Below, piece after piece: positions 43,133 to 52,952 of a DNA stretch of 64,000 nucleotides (the stretch's first letter is position 1; each line of letters begins with the position of its first letter). Source of the stretch: Mesostigma viride (lineage: Eukaryota; Streptophyta; Mesostigmatophyceae; Mesostigmatales; Mesostigmataceae); contig RPFO01000575.1 of the NCBI GenBank assembly GCA_009746045.1, forward strand, positions 62,001 to 126,000, read 5' to 3'. Below the pieces are notes generated by a model. The model searched no databases and was not told where the DNA came from. It saw only the letters and a program-made list of their open reading frames with translations. The position numbers were made by a program, and so were the translations under genes.

Positions 43133-44331
43133 GCCATCACCATTCTAACCACCACACATTACGAAAAGCAAGAAGAAATTATAATAATAATAAGAAGAAA
43201 TTATAAGAAGAAGAAATAATAATAATAAACAAGCACAAAGTTGACTGCACATGCGACTGTACCAGTTAGGCACGTAGCAAATTTTAGCTGCAGCTTCAAT
43301 TTCAACTTCATTGCAATTGCAAGTGTGACTGCATGTGTAATTGCACTACCAATGCCTAATGCCCACTGCATGTGCCCAGTGCGAATGCAATTCAAAAGCA
43401 ACATGCAATCGAAATTACAGCTGAAGCCGGCTATTAACAAAGATATTTAAAGCAGTTGTTAACTACAGAGACCCAATGAAAATGCAAATGCAATGAAAAA
43501 GCAACAGAAGTTGAAGCCACTGCCACTCTACCTGCCGACAGTAACACCACCGCCAGCACCCACTCATATCCCAACGACAAGGAAATAGAATTGCCCAAAG
43601 CCAGACATACATTGGGACGCATAAGCAAACGGCAACGCAAGCGCACATGCAAATGTATACGCAAAGGCAAAGGCAAAGGCAAACGCAAACGCAAACGCAA
43701 ACGCAAGCTTGTCATGTACCTACGCTTAACTGCAAACGCAAACTGTGCACGAAGCAAAAAGATTGGATGGCCAAGATCATGGCAAATACGAGGGCCGAAA
43801 ACAATCCAACTTCATCTAAATGTCCGAAATCCTCACGACGTTTCGATGCGCGCTTGAATGTCGAAGGCCTGCGCCGATTATCGATCATAAGTCGAATGTG
43901 TAATTGTCGGCTTATGAGAACTGCTTTGCGACAGTATCACGTCAGGCCGTTCCTGTGCAGCCATTTTCCCTGTGCAGCGGGTGGACAACGTTCACTTTCC
44001 GCATTATTCATGGCTATCGAAGTTAATTCTTACCGACCCCGGCTGCCATGGCCACTGGCCACGCATATCAAGTTCAGGTATTCCCGACCTGTAGCGCAGC
44101 AGATTTCTGTCGGAAGGCATCCTAAGCATCGTGATAAAAGAAATCCGAACAGTAGACATTCATGCTGCATCTAAGGACATTATGGCATTTGTATATACTG
44201 CAAGTACATGTATCGACATTGCCGTGATTGCTAACCCCGACTCACCATGAACAGGAACTTTCCCTCTGCCTCCATGAAATGTACTTCGTGAAATGTACTG
44301 TAATACATATGATGTACTACGATGATAATCA
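43133..44331. other. Spacer with AAT and GCAAAC/GCAAAG micro-repeats
   Basis: Short AATAATAAT and GAAGAAGAA tracts lie near 43,170-43,230. Hexamer-like GGCAAA and CGCAAA repeats lie at about 43,654-43,712. No gene that I can support. Confidence 0.5.
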
Positions 44332-44946
44332 TCCCAGCAAAGCCATAGCACACCTTCCGTTTCGACCGCCATGTCGGCCACTAGTCCGGATAGCTCAATG
44401 TGCACCTGACCTTGACACTAATCGCACAAACAGCCACAATTTTGCAAGCAAGAAGACATGGCTACCTCGGCATTTCATGAAATGTACTTCGTGAAATGCA
44501 TTTCGTGAAATGTACTAAGGAACGTGATTGGCCGGCGTTCGCTCGCCAAATCTCGCAAAATGTACTAAGGCACGTGATTGGTCCCGCAAAATGTACTAAG
44601 GAACGTGATTGGCCGGCGAAGATTCTGTTTGCTGCAATTAAAATTCCCTACAGAATCTTCGCCGGCCAATCACGTTCCTTAGTACATTTTGCGGGACCAA
44701 TCACGTGCCTTAGTACATTTTGCGAGATTTGGCGAGCGAACGCCGGCCAATCACGTTCCTTAGTACATTTCACGAAATGCATTTCACGAAGTACATTTCA
44801 TGAAATGCCGAGGTAGCCATGTCTTCTTGCTTGCAAAATTGTGGCTGTTTGTGCGATTAGTGTCAAGGTCAGGTGCACATTGAGCTATCCGGACTAGTGG
44901 CCGACATGGCGGTCGAAACGGAAGGTGTGCTATGGCTTTGCTGGGA
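44332..44946. repeat. 615-bp palindrome with 21-base loop
   Basis: Arms of 297 bp (44,332-44,628 and 44,650-44,946) are inverted copies with no net length difference. Each arm holds three units of about 36 bp around TACTAAGG.ACGTGATTGG, which contain a reverse CCAAT box and in one unit CACGTG. The outer part of the right arm is also the start of the ORF at 44,873, so part of that sequence was duplicated in inverted orientation. Confidence 0.9.
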
Positions 44947-45379
44947 CATAATCGTGGCTATCTGCTTCCTGGCTTTCGCTATCATGGTGATGGGACACCA
45001 TGGGAAGCGCAAGTTCGCAGCCATAGTGCTAAGCGGCAGCACCCATGCCGGCAGCCTAGTGACCGACGAGACGTTCGACTGTAAGTGCGGCCACGAGTGC
45101 ATGAAGCCCATTAGAATATCACATCTCCAGGCATTGCGAAGCGCCTGGTTTTCGCCCGGGCGGAAGCAAGAGGACAGGAAGGCGGCGATAAAGCAGCAGC
45201 TGCACCAGGGGGGGTACGACGCCATAACCACGATGTCGTCATCTACTCGTCACAAGTTCGTTCATGGCGCTGGTTTTCGGTTCGTTCTCGACGGGGGAGT
45301 CAAGGATATGAACATAGGGTTTGTGACCCCTTTTCACTTTCGCGTTTCACTTTCGAGGCGGCCTTCAGGCACTGCCTGA
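44873..45379 (+). CDS. Unrecognised ORF beside the palindrome
   Basis: 168 codons. It has a hydrophobic stretch (IIVAICFLAFAIMVMG) at about residues 26-41 and a Cys motif CKCGHEC with a following LRSAWFSPGRKQEDRKAAI. A Cys cluster followed by such a helical segment occurs in some transposon-associated proteins, but I cannot name a family. The first 25 codons lie in the palindrome arm, so the natural start is uncertain. It may be an exon or a fragment. Confidence 0.4.
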   Translation: MHIELSGLVADMAVETEGVLWLCWDIIVAICFLAFAIMVMGHHGKRKFAAIVLSGSTHAGSLVTDETFDCKCGHECMKPIRISHLQALRSAWFSPGRKQEDRKAAIKQQLHQGGYDAITTMSSSTRHKFVHGAGFRFVLDGGVKDMNIGFVTPFHFRVSLSRRPSGTA

Positions 45380-45807
45380 AAATTAGCAACCACGTTTGGA
45401 ACTCTTCGGACCACCTGTGAAACTAATCACATTTGATGATGTGCTGGCGGGCCTGGGCATCGCATTTGAGCATTACTTCGAGCAGGGCTCAACAAGCTCG
45501 ATTCGCCAACTCAACCCGAAGAAGCCCTAAGCTGCGGTAAGACATATATTTGTGTGGATGGCTCTTGATATCATGCTGAATTTCTAGTCTTCTCTAGGTG
45601 GACAGTTCATGTGCAGCCATACAGGTCATCCATGTGTGTTTTAACCATGTTGCATGTGCCACAGATATTATGAGCAGTATTTACTAAGTGTGCTGGAGTC
45701 GTTGTTGCATGCTTGTTGTATTTCACAGTTCACGCCTGCATGAACGCATCGTTGATACTAATGATTATTCATATTGCATGACTGTTCTATTGGGGACGCC
45801 GCGCTTG

Positions 45808-47566
45808 ATGTCACAACGTGGCCGAAAGGGTGCATCCACCGCTGACGGCCGGTGGGTGATATCGATGGACGCATTTCCGAAGAAGCCAGCCGCGGGCCAC
45901 ACCCATGGCGCGGGCGGGGGCGCGGGCGGGGGCGGGGGCGGGGGAGAAGGCGCGGGTGCGGGCGCGGGCGCCACCCAAGACGCGGGCGCGGGCGCGGGCC
46001 CAGGCGGGGCGGGGGCGGGGGCGCAGGCGCCGGCGCGGGTGCGGGCGCGGGCGCCACCCAAGGCGCGCGCGCGGGCGCGGGCGGGGGTGGGGGCGCAGGC
46101 GCCGGCGCGGGTGCGGGCGCGGGCGCCACCGCCGACTTGGATGATGAGCCAGCAACCGAAGCCGAGAGGGAGAGGCACCGCTCTTCGAAGGTGTTCGATC
46201 TCGAAGTGTTTTGGGGCCCGGATATGACCGTGTATGTCCGCTGGCGCCTAGCCGCATCGGAGACGTTGGTAAATGCACCGGTGAACAAGTGGCAGCCCAC
46301 AGGGCCTAATGGCGAGGCTTGTGACGGGGTCACGCCCATTGGGTACACCCCGCAGGGAGATCCTGTCTATGGGTGCCTCCTCATAGAGCGTGGCAAGGCC
46401 CCAAAGGAAGTCCTGGTCTAGTGCCGCTTTTTGAATGGGACGAGGGCGGTGCCAGGAGATGTACCTGCGCTAGCCTTCACAGCCTTTTTCCTGACATCGT
46501 CGCCGCTGAGAAGCAGCAGTTGCTGGACGGATGGATTGAGCAGGTGCCAAAGTCCGTGGAGGATGTGCGTGCCAACAACGAGAATCTGTTCGACATCATG
46601 GAGCAAAAGCTCAAAGAGAAGCGTGAACTGCAAGCGAACAAGGCGGTACCCTTACCGCTGCGATCTGCAGGCGACCAGTCGGTTGCGCGGGCAACACGAG
46701 CACTGAGGCTGCCCATAAAACAAGTAATCTCACACGTCGCTTGCCCTGCCCGCGAGATTCAAGCGCAGATCAACCGCGCATGTGCGCCCGCTGCGCGAGG
46801 GAGCACATCAACGGCAACGCCCGCTTTGCGCACACTGATTTCCGGCAGGCACACCTTCAAGGTGAATGGAAGCCTCATACGACGCAGCGACCTACTCGTT
46901 GTTAAGCGGCCAGCCGTCACCTGCGGGCAGGGAATGCCGTGGGCACCACACATGCTGGTGAAGGTCCTTGATCTGGAAGGCGATCGCACGGAGCGTGACA
47001 GCATTGTCGCCTCTCCTTACTACGCACCGTCGTGGACGGGCCAGTTTTCTAGAGTGACATTAGGTGGCGGCAGCGCAGGGATGACGGTCCCCATTTCTGA
47101 TGTACACCTGCAGCACTGGACAGTGGGCGGTACGGCAGAGGTGCACCAGCCTGAGCTGATCAGTACCGGCAAACTGTCAGCTGCCACGGTGGCGGCGTTG
47201 AAAGAGCACCCGCAGATTGACTTTGAGCATTACAAGACTGCCACCGCCGCCAGGGCAGCAGCAAAGGATGACTGCAATGCCTACTTTGCCGAGCATGGAG
47301 CACGTGCGCTTATCGGGATGCGCCTGTGTGCCCTGTTTCCGGGGATAGCGAGGAAGAGGGAGCGCTTCCATGGCTGGGTCACTAAGGTTCAGGAAAGGGG
47401 AGGTCACCTGCTCATCAAGGCGATGTGGGCTGATGGGCAGTATGAGGACTATCATGCCCTGGCGGAGGTGACGCAGTTCGTGTGCGGCTGCCCACACCCA
47501 GTCGAGGCATTTGGCCGCGCTCGCTTCTTTCCACAGGAGCTAGGCTGGCACCGTGAACGCAGGTGA
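45808..47566 (+). CDS. Unrecognised protein with Gly/Ala-rich linker and Tudor-like C-terminus (two frame breaks)
   Basis: The start MSQRGRKGAS, an MDAFPKKPAAG segment and a Gly/Ala/Pro-rich linker (45,905-46,135) precede VFDLEVFWGPDMTVYVRWRL and GYTPQGDPVYGCLL. A break at about 46,400, which one extra C would repair, leads into PLFEWDEGGARRC and the long frame to 47,566. A first break lies in the GC-rich linker. The last part (LFPGIARKRERFHGWVTKV...WADGQYEDY) has the pattern of a Tudor/chromo-like barrel. A frame change at about 47,550 would add an acidic tail. It could equally be a host gene with introns or part of a transposon. Confidence 0.45.
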
Positions 47567-47616
47567 TGGCACCCACATAGACGATGCCGTCCCTGCTGTG
47601 CACAGTGACAGTGAAG

Positions 47617-47752
47617 GCGGGGAGGAGGAGGAAGAGGGAGAGAAAGAGGGGGAGAAAGAGGGGGAGGAGGAGGGGGAGGAGGAGGGAGAGGGGGAGGGAG
47701 AATGGGAGGGGAGGGGGAGGAGGAAGAGGGAGAGGGAGAGGGAGAGGAGGAT
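47617..47752 (+). repeat. Purine tract (GGAG/GAGGAA)n
   Basis: About 135 bases are almost wholly A and G on the plus strand, encoding Glu/Gly runs in one frame. Confidence 0.85.
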
Positions 47753-47774
47753 GCGGAATGGGAGCCGGGGATGA

Positions 47775-48212
47775 CTGGTAGATGAGACGGTGCCATCTAC
47801 CGGCGCATGGAATGAAGTGGTAGACAAGTTTACTCATGGTTGTCGGCAAGTAGAGCATGCACGCCTGGCCTAGCTGAATTTAAATCAACGAGTTGAGTTT
47901 GGAGAGGCTGCATTTTGCTTGGATGAAGAATGTGTTAGCATGGCCAAACTTTTATGGCTTGTAGCCAAATCCTCTTGGGGTATGTGCACAGTGTACTAGC
48001 GGTGTTGTGCAATTGCGAGGATTCCTGTCTTGTAGCGATGTGGCCTCTCACCCTGCAGCCTGGTAGATGTGATGGCATGCAGCCACCCATCATTGGTCAT
48101 CCGATCTGGTGTGATTTGCATTTGCACACCTTGTATTAAGGCCATGATATGATGATGTCTTGTTATTTTTGATGTGTATATGCGAAAAGAGGCATAATAT
48201 GCTTGTATATAG
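47775..48212. other. Spacer, nothing recognised
   Basis: AT-richer DNA without convincing ORF, RNA gene or repeat. Confidence 0.5.
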
Positions 48213-49000
48213 TGCTAGCAAATGTCACTACCTTTACCTATGCCTGACCTTACAAGTTGAGGATGGTCTAATGTAGTGGCAAACAGGTTATTTACAACAA
48301 TTCACAGTTTTCTGACATAGTTTGAGGGATACTTACCAAAATGCTTGAAAAAGGCAAAAATTGCACCATTTATGCTAGCAAACGTCACTATTTTGAGATC
48401 AAACTGGGCCCAAACTTGGCCCATGGTCTAATCTAGTGGGTGTTAGGTTGCTTCCAACATTTCATAGCTTTCTGACATAGTTTGATATTGTTTAGTAGCT
48501 TACACTGAGCAAAATGCTTGAAAATGGCAAAAAATGCACCATTTATGCTAGCAAACGTCACTATTTTGACGTCAGACTGAGCCCAAACTTGGCCCATGGT
48601 CTAATCTAGTGGTGTTTAGGTTGCTTCCAATATTTCATAGCTTTATGACGTAGTTTGATATTGTTTAGTAGCTTACACTGAGCAAAATGCTTGAAAATGG
48701 CAAAAAATGCAGTATTTATGCTAGCAAACGTCACTATTTTGAGTTCAGATTGACCCCAAACTTTGTGCATGGTCTATTCTAGTGGTAATTAGGTTGCTTG
48801 CAAATATCCATGATGGTTTGACGTGATTTAGTACTGTTTCCTATTTATTACTATTTAATTTAACAAAAAATGACAAAAATGTACCTTTATTGCTAGCAAA
48901 TGTCACCAAGATGACGTCCGATCGATACCAAACTTTGTACGAGGTCTATTTTGGTTGCAAACATCATGCATGACAATTTTCAGCATAAAAAGACAAACTT
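48213..49000 (+). repeat. Tandem satellite with about 172-bp period
   Basis: The marker GCTAGCAAA.GTCAC occurs at 48,213, 48,374, 48,547, 48,720 and 48,892, spacings 161, 173, 173 and 172. Between markers the units share TTGCTTCCAA.ATTTCATAGC and GAGCAAAATGCTTGAAAA blocks. The outer units are the most diverged. Confidence 0.85.
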
Positions 49001-49645
49001 CGGTACGAAGTACATTTTGCGTGCTGGAGTACATTCTTAATGGCTGGTAGGGATCATTGCCTGCCTAGCTTGCTTAGGGCATGGCCCGCCGACACACAAG
49101 CTGACATCATCCTAAATTAATTAACACCGGCATGCGTCACACGCCGGCCTGAACAGTGCTGAAAACGCCACTACAAACAACGTGGCCACGCACCCCCAGG
49201 CTAGTGCGTTAACCGTACAGGTAGTTGTACAAGGTTCCCAAGACTGACAAACATAAAACTCGCCCATCGACCCCTTGGGCCGGTCCGAATCCACTATACA
49301 ATAATTAATCACGACTCACTAAAGAACCCAAATCACCCAAAGATTAGTTAAGCAACCAGCCGACCCTACAGGTCCCCACCTAATCTCGAAGCTGGTGCAA
49401 CCAAACACGAATCTTTGCAAGCAAGTCGTATAAAACCTACAATTAATTTTCTCGGACCGCTAATTAATAGCCACCGACCCTTATAAACAACCGGGTCATC
49501 CAAGGAAAATTCGGGCGAGCAGGAAACCCTTTGTACAGATCGAATTAGTCAGCCCATGTCGCAGACAGCCTTCCACATCCAGGCCAAGGCATGGCGGCCT
49601 TATCTTTCCCGCATGCGTTAATTAAACTATATTCAGAGAAAACCG
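49001..49645. other. Spacer between satellite and repeat R
   Basis: AT-rich with several TTAATTAA-like sites and TATAAA-like motifs. No gene that I can support. Confidence 0.5.
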
Positions 49646-49761
49646 ATTAAGATCACTCAGCTCCCAAGAAGACCAGCATTTGATTGAATACAATAAGTGG
49701 AGCCCTGCCACAAATGCAGCAGTTAACAGTGGCCTTAAGGTTTCTCAATCCGCACGCGGAA
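49646..49761 (+). repeat. Direct repeat R, right copy
   Basis: 116 bp matching 40,502-40,651 apart from the 34-bp internal duplication there. It ends at the point where the GC-rich virus-like DNA begins. Confidence 0.85.
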
Positions 49762-50518
49762 CTAGGCTTCGCGAGGGCTACCCCTCGTTCGTGCGCGTGC
49801 TTTGAGCGTCGTTAGCTGCGTTCGTGGCAGTTCGTGGCGGGCGTGGCGGGTCGTGGCAGGTCGTGGCAGGTCGGGTGTCGGCAGAGGCTGGAGAGGTTGG
49901 ATGTTCTTCTCTCCGTGTTTTTGGAGAAGTCTATCCACGATCTTGGTCGAGAGAGGTTTCTCGTCGCGTGCCGTTTTTTTTTGTCGACGAGAAGGCTATC
50001 CACGACCGATGGTCGAGAATGTCGGGAGGGGGCGTCTTAAATTTGTTCGATGGTCGGGCGGGGTTTAAGAGGGGGGGAGTTTGGATAGTCTTCTTTTGGT
50101 AGTCTTCTTTTTGGATAGAAAAAAAAAGTATTTTATGGCGTAAGGAAATTTTTCAGGGGGGGTATAGGGTATAGGGTGTAGGGTATAGGTGGAGTAATAG
50201 TTTGGCCGGGGGGGGTAAAAAGAAGGCTATCCAAGAGAAGGCTATCCACGACCAACGGGCGAGAGTGGCTGGAGAGGTCGTCTTAAATTTGTTCGATGGT
50301 CGAGCGGGGTTTGAGAGGGGGGAATTTGGATAGTCTTCTCTTTTTTTTCCTGGTGACGGATGGACGGGCCGGTGTTGGCGGGGGTTTTGTTGGATAGTCT
50401 TCTCTTTTTTGGTGGGTAGAAGGCTATCCAAGTCGGGGCCGTGTTGAGAGCGTTCGAGCGTTGCTGTGCGCGCGCGTTTCAAAATTATGTGCGCTTTTTT
50501 GTATACGTGTTTCGCGCG
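49762..50518. other. Non-coding start of the virus-like block with repeated GGATAG motifs
   Basis: GAAGGCTATCC and GGATAGTCTTCT recur about ten times in both orientations, in two larger units (about 49,990-50,110 and 50,230-50,345) that share GTCTTAAATTTGTTCGATGGTCG. At 50,160-50,190 is a short degenerate GGGTATA run. The ORFs here are low-complexity and not convincing. Confidence 0.6.
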
Positions 50519-51334
50519 ATGGCGGTATCGTCCGATCGTTGCGGTGCGTTGACGGGCAAGGGCGGCCGGTGCGGGTGGCATACTTGGGGCGGCAGGAGCG
50601 CGTGCCCGCACCACGGGGGCGGGAGGCGCGGGGGGCACAGGGTGGGGGCAAGGGGCGTCTGGCCGCGTGATCTGGCCAGGGCGGTGCAGAGGGTGCTCAT
50701 GGCCGGTTTCCGCCCGGGAGAGGCAAACGATGCTAATCTGGCTAGGGTTAGGAAGGAGGAAGCCTTCCAAAGAGCGGTTCGTGACGCCCGTGACGCGGCA
50801 GGCGCAGCGGACGAGGCGGAGAGGCGTGCAGCAGCCCGGGCCCGCGCCGCGCCCTACTCCGCGAACCCCGAACAAACCCGTGCCATTGCAGCCAAGTTGG
50901 GCGCCGAGGCGGCCCTTCTCAGAGCGCACGCCACTACCCTCGCTAATGCCCTAGGTGCTGCTGCGGACCCCTCAACACATGCCAAGTTATTCGCTATGGC
51001 TGCCGCGAGGGATGAGGAGGCGGAGGAGGCCGCCGCCGCCGCGGCCCTCGAGGCCGCCTTAGAGGCCGCCCCCGCGCTCACCCACAAAGAGCGACTGGAG
51101 GCCGCCGAGGAGGCCGAGAGGCAGGCCTACCGGCTCGAGAGCGACGACGAGGACGACTACGTCCAGCACAGGGGGTACACGCGGGTGTTCACGCCGATAT
51201 ACACGCGGACGGAGACGCCGATGTACACGGGGGGGCGCGGGCATCCTGTCCGCTCGGGGGTGACTAGGCCTAGGAAGAGGAGCACTCCATCAGCCGGGGG
51301 GGCGCGTGCACGGGTAAAAAAACACCGCGTCTAG
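50519..51334 (+). CDS. Cys/His-tagged Ala-rich protein
   Basis: 271 residues. The start MAVSSDRCGALTGKGGRC puts a tag of pattern C-x-A-x-T-x-x-G-x-x-C, later C-x-x-H, at the very N-terminus, which suggests a small zinc site. The rest is helical and Ala/Glu/Arg-rich (likely coiled coil, about residues 60-210), followed by an acidic patch and a Thr/Arg-rich tail. The longer upstream frame from 50,441 lacks this logic, so I chose the internal ATG. It ends 6 bp before the nuclease gene. Function unknown. Confidence 0.7.
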   Translation: MAVSSDRCGALTGKGGRCGWHTWGGRSACPHHGGGRRGGHRVGARGVWPRDLARAVQRVLMAGFRPGEANDANLARVRKEEAFQRAVRDARDAAGAADEAERRAAARARAAPYSANPEQTRAIAAKLGAEAALLRAHATTLANALGAAADPSTHAKLFAMAAARDEEAEEAAAAAALEAALEAAPALTHKERLEAAEEAERQAYRLESDDEDDYVQHRGYTRVFTPIYTRTETPMYTGGRGHPVRSGVTRPRKRSTPSAGGARARVKKHRV

Positions 51335-51340
51335 TGGTAA

Positions 51341-51738
51341 ATGTCTCTGCCCGTGAAAGAAAAGGACGTCCAGGCGGCCTACAGCGCGAGGACGGGGGGC
51401 AGGCGCGAGGTGGTTTGTCAGGGGGGGAAGATCGACATCCTGGACGACGAGAGGGGCAGGATCGTCGAAGTGAAGGAATGGGGCAACTGGATGTACGGCG
51501 TGGGGCAGCTCATATCGTACGGGAAGGAATACCCCGGCCACAGCAAGGAGCTGCACCTGTTCAGGTCCAGGTGGTCCGCGAACGTAACGCTCGACAAGCT
51601 GAAACACATCCTGAGCGTGTGCAAGATCGCCGATATAGCCGTGACACTGCACGAGAGCGTGGGGCTGTCGCTGCCGACCCCCCCCCTCCCCTGTGGAGAC
51701 GCCTCCTGTGTCTCTCCGCCAAGGTCGCGCCCGACTAG
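51341..51738 (+). CDS. PD-(D/E)XK-like nuclease (one frameshift)
   Basis: A 132-residue product if one C is added to the C9 run at 51,678-51,686. The core reads GGKIDIL...GRIVEVKEWGNW and GVGQLISYGKEYP. This gives the Asp, Glu-x-Lys and Gln of a restriction-endonuclease-like fold, here probably a small DNA-processing or repair nuclease. In the corrected frame it ends at TAG 51,736-51,738, sharing CTAG with the stop of the convergent gene, which supports the correction. Without it the frame runs antisense through that gene. I infer the fold from motifs only. Confidence 0.65.
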
Positions 51739-52708
51739 TGGCGGATGCCAGCATTACACCGCCGAGTCGAGTGCTGTGCGCATTTGCGCTTCCTGCCCGT
51801 CACCGGGTGCGTGCACCACCGGCGGGTCCTCGCGTTCCAGACGTTGCAATGACGCCGGTGGACGCAGTGCTGGTTGGTGCACCCGTGCCCCGTGCACGCC
51901 CTCATGATCTTGTCCGGGGTGGAGGCCATATCGACGGCGAGAGCGTTGGAGTCGTCCTCCACCTCCATGCCAAGCGTCTTGTAGTAGTTCACGAGATTCA
52001 AGTTTCTTTGGATATCACCGCCCCTATACCGCAGCATTTTCTTCAAGAAATTAGAGTCGTCGATCAAGCCGCGTTTTGCGGCTATTCCAAGTTGTTTGTC
52101 AAAATCGATCGCTGTTTCCGGGTGCTTTTCGATGAGCGTCCAAATATCGTCGTATGAAAAATCTTCAGGATTGGGTGGTTTATAAGGAACTCTTCTCCCC
52201 CCACATGTCCTTGCGCGGATAAGTACACGCGCCCGTGGACGGGGTCGTCCAGCAGCTTCCTGTTCGCGTCGACGCCTCTCCAAAACATCTCTTTGCCTAT
52301 GCCCTTCATCCCTGCCTTCTCCCCTTCCAGAGCCACATCTGACGCACTGTTGTTCGGGGCAGTGTTTACATTAAAAAAAGCGTAATACAAAGCATTGGGG
52401 TCTGTTTTTTTTTTCACTTGCAGATATGCAAGTTCGTCGTTCTGTTCCTTGAGTTCCGTATCAGGATAATTATCGGGGAAATTTACCACCACGTCCCTCG
52501 ATTTTTTCCCCGGTTTTCCCCGGGGCCTGTAGGTAAAATCGAGTGGATAGCTTTGACCGTCCAGCACTATGTTCCGTCCGGTGCTGTGGAATTCTTCTAC
52601 AATGGACTGTTCGTCTTTCTCCCCTTTCCAGTTTTTGTCTGTGTCCACAGATCGGCCCCTCATCCTGTGCCCGTTTTTGTGACCGGTCGATTTCCTCACG
52701 CACCCCAT
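51735..52708 (-). CDS. Possible GNAT-like protein with C-terminal Cys/His tag (one frameshift)
   Basis: 324 residues if the six-base run at 52,197-52,202 is one base longer. The N-terminal part is basic and unrecognised. MKGIGKEMFW, then VYLSAQGH, then NLVNYYKTLGMEVEDD follow the order of GNAT acetyltransferase motifs A and B, although a 50-residue segment separates them. The C-terminus carries CTGHGCTNQHCVHRRHC and a C-x-A-x-T-x-x-W-C...C-x-x-H tag like that at the N-terminus of neighbouring proteins. The acetyltransferase call is weak; the tag is clear. Confidence 0.5.
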
Positions 52709-52759
52709 AATACTAATTAGCGCATAAAAAAACGCACGCCGAATATCCCACGCCGAATG

Positions 52760-52910
52760 TCATTTACGGACGCGAGCCTTACACTGCTGTGTCGAGTGCC
52801 GTGCGCATCGGCTTCTCCTGCCCGTCACCGGGTTCGTGCACCACCTGCGACCCCTGGCGTTCCAGACGTTGCAATGCCGGCGGTGAACGCAGTGCTGGTT
52901 CCTTATTACT
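52760..52910 (-). pseudogene. Duplicated Cys/His tag remnant
   Basis: The minus strand reads NQHCVHRRHCNVWNARGRRW followed by CARHST to a TGA. It is a near copy of the C-terminus of the gene ending at 51,735, with no start codon and no upstream domain. It is a leftover of a tandem duplication or of gene conversion between tags. Confidence 0.7.
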
Positions 52911-52952
52911 GACGCATTTTTTTATCTTATGCTACCGGTATAGAACTTTACC
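52911..52952 (+). promoter_or_regulatory. AT-rich upstream region of the fibre gene
   Basis: GCATTTTTTTATCTTATGC lies within 40 bp of the start codon. Such short AT-rich leaders recur before other genes of this block (63,470-63,508 and 62,540-62,572). A promoter role is inferred. Confidence 0.4.

Noticed and set aside
41299..43155. Long ORFs on both strands through the hexamer arrays
   Set aside because: They encode only His/Ala, Thr/Pro, Val/Gly or Arg/Gly dipeptide runs forced by the six-base repeat, open in all frames.
48213..49000. CRISPR-like regular repeat
   Set aside because: Units are similar over their whole 172-bp length without constant short repeats and variable spacers. This is a eukaryotic satellite.
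49802..50068. Overlapping 60-90 codon ORFs at the start of the virus-like block
   Set aside because: They arise from a simple GTGGCAGGTCGTGGCGG-type sequence and have no consistent start or motif.
51341..51907. 188-codon version of the nuclease
   Set aside because: Its last 60 codons run antisense through the neighbouring tagged gene. The frame with one extra C ends cleanly at 51,738.
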